Part shown: positions 31,150 through 62,211 of the stretch, piece by piece
Numbering within the stretch: position 1 is the stretch's first letter
How the letters are laid out: each line of letters begins with the position of its first letter
Assembly: GCA_034508935.3 (NCBI GenBank)
Contig: CM067445.1
Location: 15,125,927-15,189,926 of the forward strand
Length of the DNA: 64,000 nucleotides
Source of the DNA: Berghia stephanieae
Taxonomy: Eukaryota; Mollusca; Gastropoda; Nudibranchia; Aeolidiidae
Direction: 5' to 3'
Notes under the pieces: model-generated
Database searches by the model: none
The model's input: only the letters and a program-made list of their open reading frames with translations
Told to the model about the DNA's origin: nothing
Position numbers and translations under genes: made by a program

Positions 31150-31560
31150 ACTGGGTTGTATCGTAGCCATCGTTAACTTATAGCCTGGCGCTGACCAAAA
31201 AAGGATGTCAAAAGACAAGTCTTTGGCCTCAAATGAAAACAGATTTTGAGTTGTATTCAATTGATAGTATGCGCTTGGCTAAGAAGCTCATAACATGCAC
31301 GGAAGTATAACGGACCAACACACAAAACGGTGTGTATCCATGAACGTTTATAATCGGGTTAATACAGTTCAGTCAGCATTACTCATAAACGCGGATGGCA
31401 AAAAACAATAACAAAGACCTGAGTGACGTCATCTGCATACTATCTATAGTCCAACCAACGGCATCACTTGTTTCCCTGAGCTCTACTAACGACATCTCAC
31501 TAGACTGTGCAAAAATCTAAAAAATCTCGTCAAACTATAAGTCCTAGTGGATTCTGGCGT
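31150..31560 (+). mobile_element. MITE-D interrupted by MITE-B
   Basis: MITE-D from CGTAGCCATCGTTAACTTAT breaks at GTATTCAA (31260), MITE-B fills 31262-31449, then MITE-D resumes GTCCAACCAACGG. Confidence 0.8.
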
Positions 31561-31561
31561 C

Positions 31562-31745
31562 GCCATCGTTATGTTATAGCCTGACACTGAAACATGAAAA
31601 GACTGGCATTTTGACGTCATTATTTGGTTTTTGCACTACCTAGTGAGTTGTCGTTAATAGAGCTCATGGAAACAAGTGATCCCATTGGTTGAACTATTGA
31701 ACACAACTCACGATTTGTTTTCTTTTGTGGCAAAAGACTGGCATT
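31562..31745 (-). mobile_element. MITE-D, partial
   Basis: Abuts the previous copy; includes TGACGTCA at about 31612. Confidence 0.65.
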
Positions 31746-32067
31746 TTTTTAAAAATTTAGGAAAAGAAATATCACGCAAAAAAAATAAAAAATAACAAAC
31801 TTCTTTAACTTTTCTGCCATTGTTTTTAAAAACACACTATATGCAATGTTAACCAAATAGCACATACTGTGTTCTTTAATAAAACGGCACTTTTAATGAT
31901 ACATACAATAAGACAACACCTTGGGACTAGCGAGATGAAAAGTTCTCACCACCTCCTGTTAACGTTAGGATTAGTCAGGTATGAAAAACGTCAGAAACCT
32001 GTCACGTTGGAAATCACAAGGATAATAACACCAGAATAATTGATCGGACATATATCATTTAATTTGT

Positions 32068-32210
32068 TTTCAATAGGCTTCAACAGTCGTGACGTCACTT
32101 CCCTCGTAATGTCGCATAGTAACCGGTTCTAAACTATTGGGACAATGGCGGACACCCTTATGAAATAATGCTCCGACGAGCATAAAAGTGTATCAAGAGG
32201 AGAAAAACAA
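32068..32210 (-). mobile_element. MITE-G, antisense partial
   Basis: CAACAGTCGTGACGTCACTT, AATGGCGGACACCCTTATG; complement of the 3' part of 32772-33072. Confidence 0.65.
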
Positions 32211-32280
32211 AATTCTGATCACATGACATGTGAAAAAGATATAAAGAAAGAAATCCGTGTGGAATGGATAAACAATTTAA

Positions 32281-32495
32281 CACTCTCCTTACCACCTACA
32301 GCAAAATCGTCACATTTGTTTCGACACAATATACATTTTTTCTTATTCAGACTTATTTTGCACATCACAATGGTCTTAGTTTAATTAATAAGAACATAAC
32401 GTTGTTTTGTAGAGAGATTGTTCGAGTTTTAAAAAATCAATTTTTCTGCTGGATAAGCCTGTCATTTTGGGAAAATACTGAAAATGGTCGGTTAC
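32281..32495 (+). mobile_element. piggyBac-like MITE-F
   Basis: TTAA|CACTCTCCTTACCACC; right end lost at a CAT repeat. Confidence 0.6.
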
Positions 32496-32509
32496 CAACA
32501 TCCTGAACA

Positions 32510-32535
32510 TTATCATCATCTATCATCATCATCAA

Positions 32536-32581
<46 letters not shown>

Positions 32582-32611
32582 TATCATCATTATGAACATT
32601 ATCATCGTCAT

Positions 32612-32662
<51 letters not shown>

Positions 32663-32669
32663 TCATCAT

Positions 32670-32705
<36 letters not shown>

Positions 32706-32765
32706 ATCATCATCTTCATCATCATCAGCAGCAGCATCATCATAATCATCATCATCAAAATTCAC
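32510..32765 (+). repeat. (ATC)n microsatellite
   Basis: Between a MITE-F remnant and MITE-G. Confidence 0.93.
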
Positions 32766-32771
32766 CATCAG

Positions 32772-33072
32772 AATTGGATTCAGTAGTCTGATGTCACGCC
32801 GCCCGGCAACGGCGGCCATCTTGGTTCTAAACAAAGAAAATCATTACTTTTTATTCTTCATGCTGGCTAGAACTTTTCATATGTCTTGTGATCAGAATGT
32901 GTAAAAGTCAAAACAAGATCAAATTTTTGGGTTTTTCCCTCTGGATACGCTTTTATGCTCGCCGGAGAAATATTTCATACGGGCATCCGCCATTGTTCCG
33001 ATAGTTTAGAGCCAGTTACTAAGTTACCATGCGTCATTAGGAAGGAAGTGACGTTACGACTGTTGAAGAGTA
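32772..33072 (+). mobile_element. MITE-G
   Basis: TGGATTCAGTAGTCTGATG to AAGTGACGTTACGACTG, about 300 bases; copies at 36488-36791 and 63090-63392. Confidence 0.75.
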
Positions 33073-33533
33073 TTATCATCATTCCGACCTACAGAAAGAA
33101 CAAAGTTGGCAACACTCAGTCCTCTGCTATTTATTTTTATACGTAGACCGCCTGTCGCTGAGTAGCCTCACTACATTATATAAATCAGACTATGAAGTGT
33201 TAAAGGTTACACCGTTTTGTGTGTTGGTATATTTAATCTGGCTGGCGGATGTTATAACTATTTTAAATAAACGCATAGTATAAATAAATGACATCAATTG
33301 AATCGAAAGGTCATTGAATTGAATTCATCAAGGAACAAACGTGTGATGACAAAAATCTAGTTCCAATCTCATTGGAAGTGTAAAACTAGTCTTAAGGAGG
33401 ACTGAATATATACCTTGTGTACTTGATCTTCTGATGGCAATTTTTTTTGGCGAGTCTAAATATATGCTGGTTCTCAATCGTCGATCTTTCACGTTCCATA
33501 ATCTTAAGATTTAGCCTATTCACACAGCTACTG

Positions 33534-33838
33534 TGCGGCTATGTGGTCTTCTGGTATGACACTCGCTTTCGGATCGGAAAGTCCTGGGTTCGAGCCTCGT
33601 GCTCGGCGCATAGTTGAGTCCTTGGAAAAGGCTCTTTACTCACTTTCTCTCACCGTACTCAGGTGTAAAATGAGTACCTGGCCGTTAACAGCGTTGTATT
33701 TGTCCGAAAAATTGTAATATCGCCTAACAGGCGGCATGTCCTGTCCTATATGTTAAATGTTGCTGTTGACCAGGGACCCCTTGTAAAGCGCTTTGAGCAC
33801 ATTTAGTGGAAATTGCGCTATATAAAGCTCAATTTAAT
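33534..33838 (+). mobile_element. SINE-I, full
   Basis: GCGGCTATGTGGTCTTCTGG to TATATAAAGCTCAATTTAAT. DNA from here to 34300 shows nothing else. Confidence 0.82.
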
Positions 33839-34304
33839 TAAATTTAATTTACTAAATTATCAATGACACGTTATAATTTGATATGCAACCCATTCATTAT
33901 TTTTCCTCTGAAGGGCTGGTCACATACACACTTCCAATGAGTTTAGAACCGGAAAAGTAGCAGGTATGACGTCACGACTTTTCTGCCATATTACTTATAT
34001 TCTATTATTCCATCTTCTCCTTATCATTTCATCTTCACCCACACCTCCTCACGTGATAACACAACAAATATTACTTCTCCATCCATTACATTACTGTCAT
34101 CACCATTATCACAATCATCAATAAACATCCTTACCAACATCAACTTTACGTACAACATCACATCGCTGACATCGTTATCACACACAAATCGGTCACGAAT
34201 CAAAACACAAACACACCGAGGTTTTAAGTGTACCCGTGGGGCAGGTACTCACATCTTGGAACTTTATCGAAACGAACCGACACGGGCACAAAACGCTTTT
34301 CGTT

Positions 34305-34690
34305 TATAGATAGTATGCGCTTGGCTAAGGAGTTCACAACATTGCCATCCGGAAGTAGAACGGACCAACACACAAAACTGTGTGTAACCATGAACGTTTA
34401 TAGTCTGGTTAATACAGTTCAGTGAGCATTACTCATAAACGCGGATGGCAAAAAACAATAACAAAGACCTTAGTGACGTCATCTTCGAACTATCTATAGA
34501 TAGAACGAAGTTGACGTCACTCAGGTCTTTGTTATTGCTTTCAGCCATCCGCGTCTATGAGTAATTCTCACTAAACTGTATTATCTTGACTTTAAACGTT
34601 CAAGGCTACACAAAGTTTTGTGTGTTGATCCGTTATACTTCCGCATGGCAATGTTGTGAACTTCTTAGCCAAGAGCATATTGTGCTCAAA
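34305..34690 (+). mobile_element. Two MITE-B copies tail to tail
   Basis: Sense copy to CTATCTATAGATAG at 34500, antisense copy from there to AGAGCATATTG. Confidence 0.75.
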
Positions 34691-35051
34691 ATTGTGAACA
34701 TAAATGAATGAAAATTTACGGGAATTTCCACTAAAAGGATGCATTATGGTTTGCAAAAATAATTAAAGATTTATCTTCACTGCTCCTAACCGATTTCGTG
34801 TTAAGTCGAACTATTAAAAACGACCTCCAACTATTTTTTAAAATCGTAAACCCGTGATGAGTCCTGATTTTTAAGAATTTTTAATAAGTTTGTGGGGAAC
34901 TTAGTAGGGTAAAAAAGTCGTGACGTCACACCCATTACTTTTCCAGTTCCTAAATCATTGGAATGATGTATGTAATCATTCCTTCGGAGAACTAATATTG
35001 AACAGCGTACATATTGACTCATATCCTGGCATAACTAATTTTGTACCAGGG

Positions 35052-35432
35052 TGTATAGATAGTTCGAAGATGACGTCACTCAAGCCTTTGTTATTGTTTT
35101 TGCCATCCGCGTTTGTGAGTTTTTCTCACTAAACTGTATTAACCAGACTATAAAAGTTCATGGTTACACAGAGTTTGTGTGTTGGTCCGTTATACTTCCG
35201 GATGGCAATGTTGTGAACTCCTTGGCTAAGCGCATTCTATCTATAGATAGTATGCGCTTTGCTAAGAAGCTCATAACATTGCCATCCGGACCAACACGCA
35301 AATCTATGTGTAACTATGATCTTTTATAGTCTGGATAATACAGTTTTAGTGAGAATTACTCATAAACGCGGATGGCAAAAAAAACTATTACAAAGACCAG
35401 AGTGACGTCCACTTCAAACTATCTATAGTCTG
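35052..35432 (+). mobile_element. Two MITE-B copies head to head
   Basis: Antisense copy 35052-35245 and sense copy 35240-35432 share CTATCTATAGATAG. Confidence 0.75.
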
Positions 35433-35805
35433 ACTGATATAATGTAGTGGGAACTACTCAGAACAAAGGCTGACTAAAAGCAATAACAAGGATTGAGTGA
35501 CGTCAATTTCGTTCCATCTATAATCTTAGTCAGAAATAATCATCTGAATGCTGTCTAAAATTGATAACAAAAACAAAACTCAGTGTCGTCAACTTCTTTC
35601 CTTCTACTGATTCTATGCGCCTAGTTAAAATACTCACAACATCCGCCAGCTGGATGTAACATACGAACACACAAAACTATTTGTAACCTTAAACGTTTAT
35701 GTTTACAGTCTGAATAATAGAATTTAGTGAGTACTACTCAAGAAAATTGCTGGATAAAAACAATAATAAAGAGCGGAGTGACTCGAACTTCGTTCTATCT
35801 CGAGA
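35433..35805 (+). mobile_element. Older MITE-B relatives
   Basis: Diverged copies with CTATGCGCCTAGTTAAAATA and TGACGTCAATTTCG; an older subfamily also at 33170-33290, 38985-39185 and 41315-41710. Confidence 0.55.
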
Positions 35806-35993
35806 TACTTCTTAGTTGACGTCACTCAGGTCTTTGTTATTGTTTTTTGCCATCCGCGTTTATCAGTAATTCTCACTGAACTATATTAACCAGACAACAA
35901 CCTTCATGGTTACACATAGTTTTGTGTGTTGGTCCGTTATACTTCCGGTGGCAGTGTTGTGAATTTCTTAGCCAAGCACATACTATCTATAAT
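35806..35993 (-). mobile_element. MITE-B, antisense
   Basis: TAGTTGACGTCACTCAGG to AAGCACATACTATCTATA. Confidence 0.75.
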
Positions 35994-36487
35994 TAATGAA
36001 AACTACGATCAGAGCGGAGCCTTCGATCAGAGAGACAAAGGTAACCGATTTGGAAACGTTCATATCGACCGTGGTACACATGACTGCCACCCAATGGTGA
36101 ACAAATCACTCATTTTGACGTGAACGCCTGTTACATTAGGCGTATGAATCTGTGTTATACTTCTCTCTGTAGTTGATATGTGTATTTCAGGGCCCGTTTT
36201 TTTTATGAGGGTGGACTAGCTCTTAGTCCCTGTCGTTAGTCGAGGACTTGAAAAAAATCGCGTTTTTTTTTTACATGTGAGCTAATCACGGCACCTAGGG
36301 ACTAAATTTTGCCAAGTGTTTTTGTCCCTTGCTCGGATGGAACGTGTCGTTAGTCTCTGACTTGTTACTAGGATACATCATACATAGAGTCGACAAGATA
36401 GCATCTGTTGTGAGATTGAGCAAGTTTCGACTCGTGAGGAAAATAATTCGATTACGAATGACAGAGGCAAAAAGTGGTCTGCTGCAA

Positions 36488-36791
36488 TTGGATTCAGTAG
36501 TCTGATATCACGCCACCCGGTAACGGCGGCCATCTTAGTTCTAAACAATGAAAATCATTACTTTTTATTCTTCATGCTGGCTAGAACTTTTCATATGTCT
36601 TGTGATCAGAATGTGTAAAAGTCAAAACATAATCTAATTTATTTGGGTTTTTTTCCCTCTGGATACGCTTTTATGCTCGCCGGAGAAATATCTCATAAGG
36701 GCGTCCGCCATTGTTCCGATAGTTTAGAGCCAGTTACCAAGTTACCATGCGTCGTTACGAGGGAAATGACGTTACGACTGTTGAAGAGTAC
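36488..36791 (+). mobile_element. MITE-G
   Basis: Full copy, close to 32772-33072. The flank 35994-36487 holds only a diverged GGGCCCGTTTT repeat. Confidence 0.75.
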
Positions 36792-37370
36792 TGACACTGG
36801 CTTTAAAAAACTGTAAAAAATATACAGATCGTCGAAAGTACACATTTTTTTTTGAGTAAAGAATTTTTTACAACGAATCGAATCGGACTAGCGAATTGCG
36901 AGTGAACGGAGACTCGAAGTCGAAGGGTTCGCTTCAAAGAACAAAATGGATTAGAAAGTATAATGGAGACAAAAGTTTTTCTGGCATTGTAACCGACTAA
37001 AATAATGTGATTCATCAGCGCAACATTCTGTTTTGTTTGTTTCGTTCTTAGTTCGATTTGTTAAGAGTTTCATTGACTTAAATATATACAATTGACAGTT
37101 GATGGCAGTCAATATCACCACGTGAATTGATTCATCATGTGGTTTTGACAAAATTAATTTCAAATATGAAATGGAACGAAATATATTTATACCGGATGTT
37201 TTGCTAGTTTCCTCATTGGAATCTTTTGTGTTGAAAAGTATGAAGACTATTTTTTATTTCCCGCCATCGTGTACTAGTGAGCTTGATATTACCAGTACAT
37301 AATAACAGAATTATTCAACGTCCTTACATTCCCATTCTAGAAAAACGCTCATAGAACAGTCTTTTTTTTT
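36792..37370 (+). other. No feature recognised
   Basis: Unique-looking AT-rich DNA without family motifs or convincing splice-bounded frames. Confidence 0.4.
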
Positions 37371-37374
37371 AATA

Positions 37375-37502
37375 GAGCATTTATATAGTGCTTTACAAGG
37401 GGTCTCTGGTCAACAGCCACACTTAACATGTAGGATGGGACATGACGCCTGATAGGCGATATTAAAATTTTTTCGGACAGAAACAACGCTGTTAACGGCC
37501 AG

Positions 37503-37570
<68 letters not shown>

Positions 37571-37683
37571 ACCGTGAGTAAAGAGCCTTTTCAGAGGCTC
37601 AACAATGCGCCGAGGGAGGTTCGAACCCAAGACCTTCCGGTCCGAAAGCGAGTGTCATACCCCTAGATCACATAACCGCACGT
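37375..37683 (-). mobile_element. SINE-I, antisense, with (CT)n inside
   Basis: The CT run at 37507-37565 replaces the usual bases after GGTACTC. Confidence 0.8.
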
Positions 37684-37768
37684 ACAGAAGTCACTTTTAG
37701 TCACTTGCTTGCCCCAGGATTAAGACTAGGACTAAGGAAGTCTTTTACTAGACTGGTAAAGAACTTAA

Positions 37769-38014
37769 CCCTCTCCTTACCACCTATAGGAAAATCGTCG
37801 TTACGATAAAACCAACATTTTTCTTATTCAAATTTCCTGTGTACATTATACAATTTAAAGAAAATGAACAGTGTGTTGTAGAGCTTGTTTTGCTAAAGAA
37901 ATTATGTATCGAAAGAACTTTACTGCTATTATATCTGAGTGCTAAAAATCTCTTTTTGTGTTAGTTGGGTGTGAAGTTTTGGGGAATTCATGAAAATGGC
38001 TGGTAAGGAGAGGG
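37769..38014 (+). mobile_element. piggyBac-like MITE-F, best copy
   Basis: Clean TTAA duplication with CCCTCTCCTTACCACC and GGTAAGGAGAGGG ends. Confidence 0.8.
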
Positions 38015-38085
38015 TTAATCTAGTCCCCGCACATAAAAATGGGTCAGGGTGGTTATCAACGCGTACGAATCTGTGTGATAATTCT

Positions 38086-38470
38086 CTCTATAGATAGTAT
38101 GCAGATGACTTCACTCAGGCCTTTGTTATTGTTTTTGCCATCCGCGTTTGTGAGTTGTTCTCACTAAACTGTATTAACCAGACTATAAAAGTTCATGGTT
38201 ACACAGAGCTTGTGTGTTCGTCCGTTATACTTCCGGATGGCAATGTTGTGAACTCCTTGACCAAGCGCATTCTATCTATAGATAGAATGCGCTTGGCCAA
38301 GGAGTTCACAACATTGCCATCCGGAAGTATAACGGGCCAACACACAAACTCTGTGTAACCATGAACTTTGATAGTCTGGTTAATACAGTTTAGTGAGAAC
38401 AACTCACAAACGCGGATGGCAAAAACAATAACAAAGGCCTGAGTGACGTCATCTGCATACTATCTATACA
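38086..38470 (+). mobile_element. 380-base palindrome of two MITE-B copies
   Basis: An antisense and a sense MITE-B meet at CTATCTATAGATAG (about 38272-38285) and match almost base for base over 190 bases. Confidence 0.88.
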
Positions 38471-38511
38471 TTTGATGTGTATTTGTATTTAACCAGTTGT
38501 CTATCACACTC

Positions 38512-38757
38512 TGGAATGTAACGTATTTAAAAATTTGACCAGAAATATCGTCCTTCAAATAGATATCGATCGGTTTAAATGACCCTTATATTGGCAAAAA
38601 GTTCTCAAACTTAGGACTTCCCTATGTCATCCTTAAAGTCCCAGGTTTGAGAGGGTTTTTTTTTTGTTTGTTGCCAAGATGGGGGTCATTTAAAACGATC
38701 GATATTTGAAAGACGAGATTTCTGGTCAAATTTTTAAAAACGTGTTTTTTCCAGAGC
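38512..38757 (+). mobile_element. Hairpin MITE-A
   Basis: Both arms present, loop enlarged (CCTATGTCATCCTTAAAG). Confidence 0.75.
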
Positions 38758-39240
38758 CCGGCAGTCAGTCAGCTTGTTAAGAATGTGTTTGTGTGAGGGT
38801 GTGAGTGAATGAGTGAGCGTGTGTGTGTGTGTGTGTGTGTGTGTTCAGACACTTGTTCGTGTGTTATCTAGATCTGATCGGGGACCGTGCTCTTTTTCTT
38901 TGTATATTTTTATGGTCGTTATCTGTCGTCCTTCAACGCAGTGTACTCGTTCCCTCCAGTCAATTTGTTTCTTCGCTTTCAATGGAGTATTTATTGACGT
39001 CAGTCGGCTCTTTGTCTTTGTTTTTAGCCAGCCATGTTTATGAGTAGTTCTCACTTAATTATATTAATCAGACTATAAACGTTTAAAGTTACACATAGTG
39101 TGTGTGTGTGTGTGTGTGGTGTGTGTTGTTACGTTATATCAGGCTAACGAATGTTGTGAGTAATTTAACTAAGTGCATAGCTTCAATATTATTATGGGTG
39201 TTATCAGTCCACCATCACACTGATAACTCGTTTCCCTCCA

Positions 39241-39590
39241 TTTAGTTTGTGTTTCTTCTTTTTGTATGGAGTAAAAGCTTGTGTTTCTTCTTTTTGTATG
39301 GACTTCTTTTTGTATGGAGTAAAAGTTTGTGTTTCTTCTTTTTGTATGGAGTAAAAGTTTGTGTTTCTTCTTTTTGTATGGAGTAAAAGTTTGTGTTTCT
39401 TCTTTTTGTATGGAGTAAAAGTTTGTGTTTCTTCTTTTTGGATGGAGTAAAAGTTTGTGTTTCTTCTTTTTGTATGGAGTAAAAGTTTGTGTTTCTTCTT
39501 TTTGGATGGAGTAAAAGTTTGTGTTTCTTCTTTTTGTATGGAGTAAAAGTTTGTGTTTCTTCTTTTTGTATGGAGTAAAAGTTTGGTGAT
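39241..39590 (+). repeat. 32-base minisatellite, about 11 units
   Basis: Unit GGAGTAAAAGTTTGTG plus TTTCTTCTTTTTGTAT, with one half unit at about 39295 and two units with GGAT. Confidence 0.93.
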
Positions 39591-39734
39591 ATTGTTTTTA
39601 AGGTCAATGAATCTGTTTGGTATTGTGAAGTGCTCATGGATTCTACTTATTTTATAAGAATATCTAGATATTAACTGTTTAAAAACTTCTTTTCGTGTTT
39701 TTATGAGTGATCTGTAATCACATACTTTTCGCAT

Positions 39735-39738
39735 TACA

Positions 39739-39780
<42 letters not shown>
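39735..39780 (+). repeat. (AC)n microsatellite
   Basis: About 46 bases; followed to 40030 by unremarkable AT-rich DNA. Confidence 0.95.
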
Positions 39781-39781
<1 letters not shown>

Positions 39782-40029
39782 GGATAGCTATCTGTTGAAT
39801 GAACTCGAAAGGATAAGTAGATCAACTCAAAATTTATGATTCGAGTATGGGATAAAATTTGAAATCAATTTATATGTCTTAAAAGACAATTCATTTTTTT
39901 GACTTCGTAATAGAATTCCACGAAGCTTTTTTTCGGGCACGGGGAGATATTTTCTGCATTGCATAACTTATATATTTTGCTAACTTATCGTATTCCCCAT
40001 GTGACTACTGACTTAAGGCCTTTCGCTTC

Positions 40030-40275
40030 CTAATCATCCGATCGGGACGCCTCGGATGCCTCTCTAATCATCTGTGTCATTTCCTTCCACAGTTCACGGT
40101 CTTTTGCTGTGGATGCTAAGTACATAAGGTCTTCCTTTGATTTTAATTCTTTGTTATTTTGAAGGCGTTTTAGGTCTCGATTGAGGACAGTATAAATTGA
40201 CGTGGGTGGTCTACCTTGACATTTCTTGTGTCCAGATGGGGTGAAAAACGTATTCATGTTTTTATCAGCCATATT
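40030..40275 (-). mobile_element. LINE C-terminal fragment
   Basis: Minus-strand frame QGRPPTSIYTVLNRDLKRL, LYLAS-like and DRELWKEMTQMI, resembling the GRPxxxW...D...LAxDRxxW end of LINE polymerases. Weak similarity, no flanking duplication found. Confidence 0.45.
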
Positions 40276-40604
40276 AAGAGCGGAAATTGGTTTATATAAA
40301 TTTGAAGAAATTGATTATACTCTAAATAATGAGAGGAACCACTAACTGGCATCGATTCAATGCAAGTACTCCAACCTCATTGTTTTACTCGATAACCGGA
40401 AAGTTGAAACACAACTCGCGTGATAAAAATGATGCCGTCTGTTTTCGATGAGAAATTTGACGATACAAAATACAAAATGTCTTATCAACCTCATAATGTA
40501 TCGAACCATATTCACGTTCATTGTAAACACCGTGCAAGATTTGGTGACGATTTGTCTAGTGGTTTCGGAGCCTTAGTGTTACAAAAATCCAATTTGCCAA
40601 ATAT

Positions 40605-40608
40605 ATAT

Positions 40609-40669
<61 letters not shown>
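40605..40669 (+). repeat. (AT)n microsatellite
   Basis: Left of the hairpin at 40740. Confidence 0.95.
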
Positions 40670-40672
<3 letters not shown>

Positions 40673-40739
40673 CGTGTTTGATACAAATATGGTACGAATA
40701 GTGCTCGACATGTAACAATGGAGCGAATTATTATTTAAC

Positions 40740-40984
40740 TATTTACCACAATGTTGGAGTCAATCTACATCAACATCGATGTTTCAGGCCTTTTCAGTCA
40801 TCGTCAGGACTGTGTGTTACATGAGTTTGGTTTGTTGTCTGTTGTTGTTTGTTCAACAATATCCACTAAACTGTTGAACAAACAACCACAGACAACAAAC
40901 CAAACTCATGTAACACACAGTCCTGACGATGGCTAATTAGGTCTGAAACATCGATGTAGACTGACTCCAACATTGTGGTAAATA
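40740..40984 (+). repeat. Long hairpin flanked by AT repeats
   Basis: Arms of about 115 bases (ATTTACCACAATGTTGGAG, CAGTCCTGACGATG, GTTTGGTTTGTTGTC and complements) around AACAATATCCACTAAACTG. Confidence 0.85.
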
Positions 40985-40986
40985 TT

Positions 40987-40993
<7 letters not shown>

Positions 40994-41064
<71 letters not shown>
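40994..41064 (+). repeat. (AT)n microsatellite
   Basis: Right of the hairpin. Confidence 0.95.
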
Positions 41065-41066
<2 letters not shown>

Positions 41067-41624
41067 CTTCCTTCTTCACGTATATTTTTTATGTTTTGAT
41101 TAAGGGTGCCAATACAGGTGTTCTTATCATCGGAACTGTTGGAAAATATGCCATAATCACTCAAGTTGGAAGATTACGAGTGTAATTTAGGCCAGGCCCA
41201 CTAAAACATGAAGATATTGCTCCATTCATTTTGATAACACGACGTAACGTAAAGCTGTTGGGATTTTTACAGTCAAACTTTCAAATCTTTATTATATTCT
41301 CATTCTAGTTTTTGGTATAGAAGGAACGAAATTTACGTCACTCAGATCATAGTTATTATTTTTAGACGGCTAAGCCTGTTATTGGTAAGTTCTCGCAAAT
41401 TATACCAATCAGACAATTCAAACTATGCGTTTAGGTAAATGCTCACAACATCCACTAGCCGGATTAACGTACCAACAAACAAATCTATGTGTAACTTTGA
41501 TTGTTTATAGTCTAATTGATATAATTTAGTGAGAACTAATCACCAAAATGACTGTCTAAAATTTAAAAAAAACAATAGCAAAATAGTTGAGTGACGTCAA
41601 CTTCGTTCATTCTAAAAATGTTTA

Positions 41625-41869
41625 AGGTTAGACACAGCGTTGTCTGTTGTTATGTTCAATTCTGCTGGCGGATGTTATGAGTATTTTACCTAAACGCATA
41701 ACATCAATTGGAGTAATGATTTTCTTATCTTTTTTAAAATAAAAGAGTGACATTTTACATGGATTATGCAATTTACAGAGAGAATTTTGTGAATATTTTA
41801 CCTAAACGCATAGCATCAACTGAAGTAAGGATTTTAGTATCTTTTCTTTAAAAAGAGTGACATTTTACA
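41625..41869 (+). repeat. Tandem duplication of about 110 bases at the peptidase 5' end
   Basis: Two copies share TTTTACCTAAACGCATA, a stretch from GATTTT to AAAAGAGTGACATTTTACA and the start codon context. The outer edge is the terminal part of an old MITE-B copy, so the duplication joined MITE sequence to the leader. Confidence 0.65.
41759..41851 (+). promoter_or_regulatory. Upstream ORF in duplicated peptidase start region
   Basis: ATG at 41759 reads MDYAIYREN, near-identical to the real start (MDYTIYRDN), then departs and stops at TAA 41849-41851, 18 bases before the true ATG. It arises from a tandem duplication of about 110 bases. Whether the transcript begins upstream of it is unknown. 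Confidence 0.5.
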
Positions 41870-61658
<19,789 letters not shown>

Positions 61659-61763
61659 GTGAGTCTGTTCTATCGGTGTTTGTGTTATACACACATCTGT
61701 ATCATTATCAAACAGCAACGTTCTCGTTGTTGTGCTCATGTTGGGGCAATAATATTGTTTCTA

Positions 61764-61827
<64 letters not shown>

Positions 61828-61828
61828 G
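61764..61828 (+). repeat. (GAT)n microsatellite
   Basis: 100 bases after exon 13. The stretch on to 62210 holds no recognised feature and no further peptidase exon. Confidence 0.93.
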
Positions 61829-62211
61829 ATGATAACAATAGCATGAATACTAAATGGAATTGTACATGTGATATTTTCCCTAGGATAAATATTTTTGATC
61901 GAGATGTGTATTTTAAAAATTTTCCTAAGGTTAAATTCATTTATTTCATAACGCCATAATATGTCGAAATATTATACAAATAAAAGCAGTGTTAAATTGT
62001 AATCCAATTGCAAAGCACGGGGAAAGAAAAGGTGAAGTCATATTCTTAATTTTTTCAATTGAAATTTAAATCTATAGGACAAAATTTGAAGAAATGGACT
62101 TGTATTCTTAATTAATATTTTATAATTTATAAGATGCTACGATTATCTACTATGATCTACTATGATCTAAAAATAGTAACCAATATAACTCCTCTGATTG
62201 ATAATTTAACC

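Noticed and set aside
38155-38402. Two mirrored open frames with the same product on opposite strands
   Set aside because: Both arise from the MITE-B palindrome.
39241-39590. Regular direct repeats resembling a CRISPR array
   Set aside because: Units are contiguous, with no unique spacers, and the DNA is animal nuclear.
39204-39779. 191-residue minus-strand frame with KKHKLLLHTKRRNTN-like units
   Set aside because: It is the 32-base minisatellite plus an AC repeat.
40420-40620. 66-codon frame starting MIKMMPSVFDEKFDD as a peptidase leader exon
   Set aside because: No matching donor phase; the start at 41870 fits exon 2 and carries a good donor.
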